A stretch of DNA of 64,000 nt. Source: Haloferula luteola. Lineage in GTDB: Bacteria; Verrucomicrobiota; Verrucomicrobiia; Verrucomicrobiales; Akkermansiaceae. The position numbers and the translations under genes are program-made. The stretch lies in contig NZ_JACHFD010000016.1 in assembly GCF_014201715.1 (NCBI RefSeq), positions 35,414-99,413 of the forward strand, written 5' to 3'. Each line of letters begins with the position of its first letter. Position 1 is the first letter of the stretch. Below, in pieces: positions 1-7,505 of the stretch. The notes beneath the pieces are model-generated. The model was not told the DNA's origin and made no database searches. It worked only from the letters and a program-made list of their open reading frames with translations.

Positions 1-770
1 AGGGAGCCGAATCCGGTTTCTCCGATTCCGAGGATCAAAGCGGTGGTGGTTCCGGTTTTGGTCAGGCTGCCGCCGGTCATCGACAGGTGTCCTGTCGCAC
101 CGTTGCGGCCAATGACCCACCAGTCGGTTGCTTTCACCACACCGTCCCCGGCCAATCGATACTCGGCAGCCAGGGTGCCTGCTCCGGCACTGCCGTTTCC
201 GAGGTAGAATTCGCCATTCGCCTCCAAGGTGCCGCCGGAGTGTTCGATGCGGCCAAAACCATGGGCGGAGGCAGAGTCGGTGTGTGAGCCAACGGTGAAT
301 GCATCTCCGCGATGGGAGAAGGAGCCTCCAGTTAGAGTGAGGAAGCCATGGCCAGCTTGGGATTGGGATGCTTCGCGGCCACCGATGGTGACGCGATCGT
401 ATTGGGTGATGGAGCCACCATCGATCAGAAAATGACCGGTGGCGTTGGCTCCGCAGCCCAGGCGCAATTCACCGAGTGAGGAGATGCGGCCTCCAGAGAG
501 GTGAAAGGTCCCTAGGGTTTGGGCGGCATCTCCTGCGCGGAGGTCAGAAAGCGTCCACGAAGAGGGAGTGCCCGTGATGAGTACGGTGCCGCCGTTGTTG
601 ACGATGGCGGCATCATTTCGACCGGGAAGGGTTCCATCGCCGGTCCAACGTGCAGCCTCGGCAAATTCCGCGGATTCGACGTTCCAGTAATGATCCGTGG
701 CCGTGGCGAAAGAGGCATGAAACAGGCCAATGAGAAGGGTGCCAAAGCCGACGGGGCGAGTCCAAAGCAT
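1..770 (-). CDS. Partial secreted beta-solenoid (autotransporter/PEP-CTERM-type) protein, N-terminal part
   Basis: The minus strand is open from an ATG at 770 to the window edge, so only about 256 N-terminal residues are present. It starts MLWTRPVGFGTLLIGLFHAS and reads as a signal peptide cleaved near ATA. Short irregular repeats follow, with Gly-Gly-Ser/Thr turns spaced about 25-30 residues apart (LTGGSFSHRG, HSGGTLEANG, MTGGSLTKTG). Such repeats are typical of verrucomicrobial parallel beta-helix exoproteins that end in an autotransporter or PEP-CTERM sorting domain; that end lies outside the window. No Shine-Dalgarno site precedes the ATG, and the start was chosen because it gives a clean signal peptide. 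It is divergent from the sulfatase gene. Family membership is inferred from repeat style; substrate or adhesion role is unknown. Confidence 0.72.
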   Translation of the reverse strand, partial: MLWTRPVGFGTLLIGLFHASFATATDHYWNVESAEFAEAARWTGDGTLPGRNDAAIVNNGGTVLITGTPSSWTLSDLRAGDAAQTLGTFHLSGGRISSLGELRLGCGANATGHFLIDGGSITQYDRVTIGGREASQSQAGHGFLTLTGGSFSHRGDAFTVGSHTDSASAHGFGRIEHSGGTLEANGEFYLGNGSAGAGTLAAEYRLAGDGVVKATDWWVIGRNGATGHLSMTGGSLTKTGTTTALILGIGETGFGS

Positions 771-1098
771 CCGCGCCGCAAGCAGGTGCCAAGCCGACCC
801 TCCATGGGAACAGCACGGGAATCTGCGTGGATGGCATCGCCATCATCCAAGAGAGGGCCGAGAAACGATTCTTCCCAGGCGCGTGGGAGAGGCATGGCGC
901 CGTTCCTTTTCTGCGAAACTTCGAAATCAGAGCGAAAGAAAGAGCGAGTTGGGGAAAAAATCGGTTTTCGGCGAACGGATGCCCGAGAGGGGACATGCAG
1001 TGATGATGCGTCGCTTCTCCCTTCGGTGGGCCTTTGTCGACGTCGTCGAAAACCGGGAAACCCGGAAACCCAGCCTCAAAACCCAGACCCCTTTTTTC
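771..1098. other. Divergent intergenic region
   Basis: This 328-bp stretch separates the leftward solenoid gene from the rightward sulfatase gene and should hold both promoters. The sulfatase frame is open through part of it, but the conceptual protein there is Arg/Ser-rich without a signal peptide, so it is treated as untranslated. I see no convincing promoter, operator or RNA gene. Confidence 0.4.
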
Positions 1099-4000
1099 AT
1101 GACCTATCGTCACCGATCTTTTGGTGCCGCCTTGGCGTGCAGTTTCGTCCTTTGTCCAGCCGATGCAGAAATTCTTGTGCGTTCGACTGGCACGGGAAGC
1201 GGGGATTCTGAGGTGGGGATCTTGGCGGAGATCGATGCTTCGGGAAATGGAGCCAGTGGCACGACTTTGTGGGAGGTGACGGGGCAGCTCAGTGAAGCGG
1301 CTGCTTTTGGGTCTGGCGTGAGGTGGAAGTTTGACGCGATGAAGAATGTGAGCATCGACCCCTCCACGTGGGGCGATGAGCTGAAGGACGGGGCGATCGA
1401 CCGCGACGGCAATGGCTTGATCGGCGTTCAAGGCAATCCGAATGGGGGAGGCATCGGCGCGGATGCGGAGAACCGGGAAGGCATCGCGATTCGTGTCGAC
1501 GAGTTTCAGGGGCTGCCGGAAGGAATGGCGGTTCGTATTACCCGATTGAACATTCGCAATGTCGGGCGAAGTGGTACGGATCCCGTCGGCACGGAGGCGT
1601 TCACGATCGTCAATTTGCAGACCCGGCAGGCAATGGAGGTGGTTCCGACGGAGGGAAGCGAAGGAGATTTCGATGTGAGTGGTCTTGATTTGGTGCGTGG
1701 AGTCGGCGATCCGGGACCGGTGGCTGCCCTCATTTCGGGCGAGACAGGAGGGTTTCGAATCGATGGCCTTAATTTCATTGTTCAGGAAGGGCTGGGCGAT
1801 TTGCCGCCGGTGATCGGTTCGTTTGTGGCGAACGATCGGGCACTTTCCCAAGGGCAGTCGGTGCGTTTGTCGTGGGATGTGTTCGGGGCCGATTCCGTGA
1901 CGTTGGAGCCGGGTGGGGTGGTGGTGGATGCCACGGGAATGCTGATGCTGTCTCCAACCGAGACCACCACCTATTCCTTGGTGGCGACGAATGAGCAGGG
2001 ATCTCGATCGGCAGAATTGAAAGTTTGGGTGGACGACGAGCCAGCTACTCCGAGTGGCCCCGTAGGAAGGGATGGCATCCGTTATGCCACGGGCGATGTT
2101 GCCATTCTGAACGAGCCTCCGGTTTCCGTGCAGAGTGGAGATTCAGAAAGCCTCAGTCACCTGCAGTTGATCCCGGAGCGACTGGGAGTGGTATTGGAAA
2201 GTGGCATGGAGGTGGATCATCGAGTCCATGGTGCGGCGACGGTGGTGGGAACTGAGGAAGATTCCGGCTCGCTGCCTGTGGGCACGGCTCTGAACAGCTA
2301 TCTCTTCCACGCAGACCTTCCGGGAGAGGCGCCCGATACGGTGGTCAGTGCCACGGTGACTTTCGATGCGCCGATCCTTGGGCTTGTCCATCGGACGGGC
2401 AGTGAGCCTGTGGCGGGATTCGCCAACCGATTCGCTCAGTCAGATGCGACCTTTGGTTTGGAAGGCATGCAGTTTGAGTCGACCGATCTCGCACGCCGGA
2501 GTGCCGAGGATGAATCGGTGGATGAGTTTACGATCAGCCCCGATGGCTTCACCCTCGCCGTGACCTTCCACCTTTCGGGTGACGGCGATCCTCTGGATGA
2601 ACTCCGTGTGATCACCCGGGGAGATTCTTCAATTCCGGCGGCGAGTGCACCGAATATCATTGTGTTTCTGGCGGATGACATGGGCATGGGTGACACCAGT
2701 GTTTATCAGGATTGGTCAGGACTGCCGGACTCAGGGCAGGTTTCGACGCCAGCTATGGAGCGATTGGCGGACCTAGGAGTGCGGTTCACGGATGCTCATG
2801 CCCAGAACCGCTGCACTCCGACTCGCTATGCTCTGATGACCGGCCGTTACGCCTGGCGGGCGGGGCTTCTGAACGGGGTGCTTATGGGATCGGTGAAGCC
2901 GCCGCTGATTGAGATGGAGCGCCCCACTTTACCGGGCTTTTTGCGGAGCCAAGGTTATGCGACGGCGATGGTCGGAAAGTGGCACCTTGGCTTGGAGTAC
3001 CGCCAGGACGGGGGCGCGCCAGCGGAGGGCTGGGCGGATGCGAGTTTTGGTGTGCCGATGCGTGATACCCCCGTGGACCATGGCTTCGACGATTTCTTCG
3101 GGTTTTCGCGTTCTCACCTCACCTCCGGACCCGATGGTCAGGACGGCAATGGTCCGGCCCAAGATGTGGGGCCGGGGTGGATCGAAAATCGTCGTCCGGT
3201 GGGCGCCACCGGGCGCGGCAAGGAACTGGATGGATCTTATGATTGGGATCACATGGGGCAGGTGATGTGGGATCGGGCGCGGGATTTCATGCAAACGCAC
3301 GTTGGTCATCAGGCGGCGCGTGAGCGTCCCTTCTTTCTCTACTATGCCTCACATTCGAACCATCAGGTGTATACACCCGATGTGGCGGTGGATGGCATTC
3401 CGGTGCAGGGGGAGAGTCGCTGGAAAGATGGGAGCACGACGGGGGATGTGCGACGTGACTTCGTGTATCTCAACGATGTGCTGCTCGGACGATTGATGGA
3501 CTATTTGGAGTCGACCGAAGATCCTCGCAATCCCGGGCATCCGTTGTTGGACAATACCCTGCTGATCTTTGCCAGCGACAATGGTGCAGAAATCAATGAC
3601 AACCGGGCCGTTGGAAACTTGCGTGCGTTTAAAGCGAGGATCTATGAGGGCGGGCATCGCGTGCCCATGATGGCCTATTGGAAGAATGGCGGTGTCGGCG
3701 ATGGCTTGGAAGGGAATGGTGGCCTCACCCGAGATGATTTGATCGGTTTGCAGGATGTGTTTCCGTCCGTGGCGGAGATCCTCGGTTCTCCATTGCCAGC
3801 ACCTCAGGATGGCGGAGACGCAGCGGTGGATGGCTTTTCCCGGGCCGATGTGATTCTCAATCGGGAAGCCAAGCCCCGCCCGCCCATCTTTACCAATGAG
3901 CAGGAAGGCAAGAACTGGCTGGCTCTTCAATTTCACGGGACGCTCCCACTCGACCCTCCGGCGGAAGGTTACTGGAAGATTCTGTTTGGGCCGCCATTGT

Positions 4001-4389
4001 TGAATCAGGCAAATGCGGGTACGGGAAGTGCCGTGCCTCTGGAGCTCTACAATCTGGAAACCGATCGACTGGAGGAGCACAATCTCCTGGAAGAACGAGG
4101 AAGCGAGGCTCTGGTGGAGTGGCTTTCCCGGTGGGCGGAGCGTCTGGTGAATGGAGGGAAGTCACGCGAGGAAACTCCGTCTCCTGAGTCGTCATTCCAC
4201 CAAGAAGGGAACGGAGGTCGCCTGCGTCTGCAGTCCGAGCCGTTTCTGTTCTACGAACTGTGGGATTCCGAAGACCTCTCAGATTGGACCTACCTTTCCA
4301 CGGTGCAGTCGTCGGAGGGTGGTGACATTGAGGTTCCGGTGTCGATGACCCAGCCCCAGCGATTCTATCAGGTGAGAGTGAGACAGTAG
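1099..4389 (+). CDS. Secreted multidomain type I sulfatase
   Basis: 1096 residues. The start MTYRHRSFGAALACSF gives a signal peptide ending near CPADA; the frame is open further upstream but has no signal there. Residues ~25-216 form a domain also present in the next gene. An Ig-like beta-sandwich follows (~230-315), then an uncharacterised beta-rich region to ~515. The sulfatase domain begins at residue 518 with NIIVFLADDMGMGD (metal ligands D526/D527). It carries the formylglycine motif CTPTR with C572 as the residue to be modified, and a later SDNGAE motif near 827-831. The C-terminus (FYELWDS...QRFYQVRVRQ) resembles a short terminal domain common on verrucomicrobial exoenzymes. Family S1 enzymes hydrolyse sulfate esters, often on marine glycans, and need an anaerobic or FGE-type maturase, not seen here. 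GH43 and GH32 genes nearby suggest a sulfated glycan; the exact substrate is unknown. Confidence 0.9.
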   Translation: MTYRHRSFGAALACSFVLCPADAEILVRSTGTGSGDSEVGILAEIDASGNGASGTTLWEVTGQLSEAAAFGSGVRWKFDAMKNVSIDPSTWGDELKDGAIDRDGNGLIGVQGNPNGGGIGADAENREGIAIRVDEFQGLPEGMAVRITRLNIRNVGRSGTDPVGTEAFTIVNLQTRQAMEVVPTEGSEGDFDVSGLDLVRGVGDPGPVAALISGETGGFRIDGLNFIVQEGLGDLPPVIGSFVANDRALSQGQSVRLSWDVFGADSVTLEPGGVVVDATGMLMLSPTETTTYSLVATNEQGSRSAELKVWVDDEPATPSGPVGRDGIRYATGDVAILNEPPVSVQSGDSESLSHLQLIPERLGVVLESGMEVDHRVHGAATVVGTEEDSGSLPVGTALNSYLFHADLPGEAPDTVVSATVTFDAPILGLVHRTGSEPVAGFANRFAQSDATFGLEGMQFESTDLARRSAEDESVDEFTISPDGFTLAVTFHLSGDGDPLDELRVITRGDSSIPAASAPNIIVFLADDMGMGDTSVYQDWSGLPDSGQVSTPAMERLADLGVRFTDAHAQNRCTPTRYALMTGRYAWRAGLLNGVLMGSVKPPLIEMERPTLPGFLRSQGYATAMVGKWHLGLEYRQDGGAPAEGWADASFGVPMRDTPVDHGFDDFFGFSRSHLTSGPDGQDGNGPAQDVGPGWIENRRPVGATGRGKELDGSYDWDHMGQVMWDRARDFMQTHVGHQAARERPFFLYYASHSNHQVYTPDVAVDGIPVQGESRWKDGSTTGDVRRDFVYLNDVLLGRLMDYLESTEDPRNPGHPLLDNTLLIFASDNGAEINDNRAVGNLRAFKARIYEGGHRVPMMAYWKNGGVGDGLEGNGGLTRDDLIGLQDVFPSVAEILGSPLPAPQDGGDAAVDGFSRADVILNREAKPRPPIFTNEQEGKNWLALQFHGTLPLDPPAEGYWKILFGPPLLNQANAGTGSAVPLELYNLETDRLEEHNLLEERGSEALVEWLSRWAERLVNGGKSREETPSPESSFHQEGNGGRLRLQSEPFLFYELWDSEDLSDWTYLSTVQSSEGGDIEVPVSMTQPQRFYQVRVRQ

Positions 4390-4489
4390 CCCTCAGATTA
4401 TTGGAACGTTTGCTGACGGGCGGACATGCACCCGAAGTGACTCTGCTTGTGATGCAGAATCCCCTGCAATTGACCCCAAAATCCAACCC

Positions 4490-5254
4490 ATGAAAAACCC
4501 ACTGACTCCCCTTGTTCCCGTCCTTGTCCCGGCGCTGCTGGTATCAGCCGCATCGGGCGCGGTAGTGATCGATTCGATCAATAACGGCGACGGCATGTCG
4601 GAAATCTCTTTGAATATCAATATCGACGGTTCCGGAGCGGTGACCACCGGGAGTCCGTGGTTTGCGCTTTCGGGATCCATCACCGAAGCCGGTGCGTTTG
4701 GTGGAACGATTGGAGTGACCTTTGATGCCGCGAAAAATCTCAGCACGCTGACCTCGACTCTTGGCGACGAGTTGGAGGAAGGGTACTTTGACCGAGACGA
4801 CAATGGCTACATGGGGGTGCAAGTTGACCCTAACAGTGGAGGAATCGGAGCGAATGCGAGCAATCATGAAGGCGTCACGATCGCTTTGGATGAGCTGACC
4901 GGCATCGATCCCAGTGTGGGGGTGCGAATCTTGAGCATCAATATTCAGAATGTCGGCCGGGTGGGGACGGATCCTGTGAACGAGAGTTTCACGGTGGTGA
5001 ATCTGCTGACTCGCGATTCGTTGACATTCATACCGGTGGAGCAGTCGCTCTCGGCAGGCAGCTTCGACGTCTCCAGCCTGAATCTTTATCTAACCGGTGG
5101 TGGATCTGGGGCCCTGGCCGCGATCGTTTCCGGTGATGTCGGTGGATTTCGCATCGACGGTCTGACTTTGGAAACTTTTGCCGTTCCTGAACCGTCAGTG
5201 ACTCTCTTGGGAGGATTGGGATTCTTTGGGCTCCTCCGGCGACGGAGGGCTTGA
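4490..5254 (+). CDS. PEP-CTERM sorting domain protein sharing the sulfatase's N-terminal domain
   Basis: 254 residues with a signal peptide (MKNPLTPLVPVLVPALLVSA). The body aligns along its length with residues ~25-216 of the preceding sulfatase: both contain LGDEL(E/K)(E/D)G, FDRD/IDRDGNG, GGIGA, N(I)QNVGR.GTDP, and GGFRIDGL. It ends in a textbook PEP-CTERM signal: VPEPS, a hydrophobic helix, then RRRRA. Such proteins are normally cut and anchored or exported by an exosortase; none is in this window. It lies 100 bp downstream of the sulfatase on the same strand, so may be co-transcribed, and is followed by a strong terminator. Biochemical role unknown; a carbohydrate or matrix-binding domain is a guess from its sharing with an enzyme. 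Confidence 0.88.
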   Translation: MKNPLTPLVPVLVPALLVSAASGAVVIDSINNGDGMSEISLNINIDGSGAVTTGSPWFALSGSITEAGAFGGTIGVTFDAAKNLSTLTSTLGDELEEGYFDRDDNGYMGVQVDPNSGGIGANASNHEGVTIALDELTGIDPSVGVRILSINIQNVGRVGTDPVNESFTVVNLLTRDSLTFIPVEQSLSAGSFDVSSLNLYLTGGGSGALAAIVSGDVGGFRIDGLTLETFAVPEPSVTLLGGLGFFGLLRRRRA

Positions 5255-5263
5255 GGTTGATAC

Positions 5264-5299
5264 AAAAAAGCGGGTGAACCTTTGGGTTCACCCGCTTTC
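5264..5299. terminator. Bidirectional rho-independent terminator
   Basis: An 11-bp perfect stem (GCGGGTGAACC / GGTTCACCCGC) surrounds a short T/G loop. It is preceded by a run of six A and followed by TTTCT, so it can end the PEP-CTERM gene rightwards and the GH43 gene leftwards. Confidence 0.85.
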
Positions 5300-5314
5300 T
5301 CCTTGGTGGAGATC

Positions 5315-7309
5315 TCAGTGGGTGCGGTCGACGCCTTCGGTGGTCTGCGTCACGATTTGCATGGAACCATCCGCGTTGTAGTGGAGTTCATCGACACAGA
5401 CCGATCGATGGAAGCTGCCGCCGCCATTGTGGCCTTTTCCGGCTCCTTGGTCGAATTGGAGCATGCCACTATGGTAGAAGAAGTAATCCTTCCCTTTGAA
5501 GGTGATGATGCCTTGGTGGATGGTGTTGCTGTTTTGCGCTCCTTCTGCCACGAGGCCCTTGGGAACCCAAGGACCAGTGATGCTTTTGGCGACGGAATAG
5601 GCCGTTTTTTCCGGGAACCCGGTCGCATAGCTGAGGTAGTAGATGCCGTTGCGTTTGTGGACCCAAGGAGCTTCGGTGAAGCGGCCTCCCACTTCCGAAT
5701 CGGGGACGACATGAATTTCCCCGTCGAGCTCAGTCATGTTGGATTTCAGCTTGGCGTAGTAGCATTTCTGGTTTCCCCAGAAGAGCCATGCCTGGCCGTC
5801 GTCGTCGATGAATGCAGCAGGATCGATGTCATCCCAGCTGATCCCCGTGGCTTTCGTCATGTCGTTGGTGATGAGAGCCGTGCCACGAGCGTCTTTGAAC
5901 GGGCCGGTCGGAGAATCGGCGACGGCGACACCGATGGCTTTGCCGTGCACGTCGCGGTGGTCGACCGTGATGTACCAATAGAATTTTCCGTCCTTTTCGA
6001 TGGTGTGGCCAGCCCACGAGGTGGGCCCACCAGTGGACCAGGAAAAGTCCGAAGGTTGCAGAGGTGAGCCTTCGTCTTTCCATTCGACCATGTTGTCGGT
6101 GGAATAGACGCGCCATCGAGGCATGTGGTAGCCTCGTCCGTCTCCATCGTCCTGGCCGACGTAAAGATACACTCGATCTTGGAAGACCATGGGTGCGGGA
6201 TCGGCCGTGAAGACTTCCGTGATGATCGGGTTGGCGGCCTTTTCGGAGCTGGTGGCCGAAGCGGTCAGGTCCGATGGAATGGTGTAGGGGCCGTCGGCCA
6301 CTGGAGGCCCGAAGATGGGCTGGCCTTCAGGGGTCCAGCGAATGGCCTGAGCGCGCGTGGCACGGTCCGGGTTGTGAAGGGGATCGCCCTGGATCACCTC
6401 GTAGTTCCGGGAGTGGTAGACGAGGATGTCGGTTTGACCATCGGGTGTCGTGGTGAAGCTGTTGTGTCCGGTTCCGAATTGTTTGGTTCCGGGATCGCTC
6501 TCTAGCACGGGTTGGCGCGATTTGGTCCAAGATTTGGGATCGAGGAGGTCGGCGTCCTCGTCGGCGGTCAACATACCCAGGCAGTAGTTGGCATCGGTGG
6601 CACTTGCCGAGTAGGTGAGAAATACCTTGCCGTGGCGGATCAGAACAGCAGGAGCCTCGTTGACACGGTGGCCTCGAGTTTCCCACGCGTAGTCGGGGTA
6701 GGTCAGCATGACCGGGTCACCGGCGAGACGCGTTGGGCTTTCCATCAAGGAGATGTAGATATTGGTGCCGTCGTAGGGTTTTTCCCCGCGTTGCGTCCAA
6801 ACGAAGTAGCGCTTTCCGTGGTGAGCAAAGGTGGTGGCATCGAGAGCGAAGGATTCCCATTTGAGGGGGATGCGGCCTTTTTCCTTCCAAGCTCCGGTGA
6901 GCGGATTGGCGCTGTCGCATTCCAAGACCCATGGGCGGATTTCCCAGATGTTCTCGGCGGGTGCTGAGGTGAAGTAAATGTACCAGTGGTCGCCGATGGC
7001 ATGGATCTCTGGTGCCCAGATGTGGGCGCCCATGTCTCCCTTGGAGTGCTTCCGCCAAATGACCTTGGCATCGGCTTTGGAAAGGCCATCGAGGGTCTTT
7101 GCGCGGCGCAATTCGATGCGGTCATATTCCGGCACGGTGGCGACCATGTAGTAGTAGCCATCGGAGTGGAGAAAGACGTGTGGATCCGCTCTTTGTTCGA
7201 CGAGTGGATTGGTCCAGCTGCGGGCGTCCTCGGCGATCGAGGGGTGGATCAGCGATGCGATCAAGGAGAGCAGCAGGGTAGGGCGATGCAGGGTAACAGG
7301 TCCTTTCAT
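5315..7309 (-). CDS. Secreted tandem GH43 glycosidase (arabinofuranosidase/xylosidase-type)
   Basis: 664 residues, signal peptide to about residue 26. Two complete five-bladed-propeller GH43 modules lie in tandem. The first (~30-345) has the catalytic base in ADPHVF (D42), the pKa-modulating Asp in FALDATT (D157) and the general acid in VNEAPAV (E218); its style resembles the GH43 group that includes exo-arabinofuranosidases. The second (~360-660) has TADPAPMVF (D370), DIDPAAFIDDDG (D496) and FTEAPWVHKRNG (E546), as in xylosidase/arabinofuranosidase members. All six expected acidic residues are present, so both modules could be active. It likely removes arabinose or xylose side chains outside the cytoplasm. 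It lies in the same direction as the GH32 gene, with which it may form a utilisation unit. Exact specificity cannot be read from sequence. Confidence 0.9.
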   Translation of the reverse strand: MKGPVTLHRPTLLLSLIASLIHPSIAEDARSWTNPLVEQRADPHVFLHSDGYYYMVATVPEYDRIELRRAKTLDGLSKADAKVIWRKHSKGDMGAHIWAPEIHAIGDHWYIYFTSAPAENIWEIRPWVLECDSANPLTGAWKEKGRIPLKWESFALDATTFAHHGKRYFVWTQRGEKPYDGTNIYISLMESPTRLAGDPVMLTYPDYAWETRGHRVNEAPAVLIRHGKVFLTYSASATDANYCLGMLTADEDADLLDPKSWTKSRQPVLESDPGTKQFGTGHNSFTTTPDGQTDILVYHSRNYEVIQGDPLHNPDRATRAQAIRWTPEGQPIFGPPVADGPYTIPSDLTASATSSEKAANPIITEVFTADPAPMVFQDRVYLYVGQDDGDGRGYHMPRWRVYSTDNMVEWKDEGSPLQPSDFSWSTGGPTSWAGHTIEKDGKFYWYITVDHRDVHGKAIGVAVADSPTGPFKDARGTALITNDMTKATGISWDDIDPAAFIDDDGQAWLFWGNQKCYYAKLKSNMTELDGEIHVVPDSEVGGRFTEAPWVHKRNGIYYLSYATGFPEKTAYSVAKSITGPWVPKGLVAEGAQNSNTIHQGIITFKGKDYFFYHSGMLQFDQGAGKGHNGGGSFHRSVCVDELHYNADGSMQIVTQTTEGVDRTH

Positions 7310-7505
7310 GGTTGGGGATAGGTTTTAAGAGCCAACCGGTTCGACCGTTGAAAAAGGGCGGAATGCCCCCCTTCATCACCCGCGGGCGGCGATGGCCAGT
7401 GGCTCAGAGATTGTCGGTGTTTGGCGAAATCTCTACGTGCGGGCCAGACCAAAATCTGTCGCTTACCCCATGAGGGGGATCGTTTCTTGTGAAATCCTCT
7501 GCGGA

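Noticed and set aside
613..1851. 412-codon leftward frame across the sulfatase start
   Set aside because: Overlaps the signal peptide and conserved domain of the sulfatase and the solenoid gene in another frame; His/Arg-rich composition.
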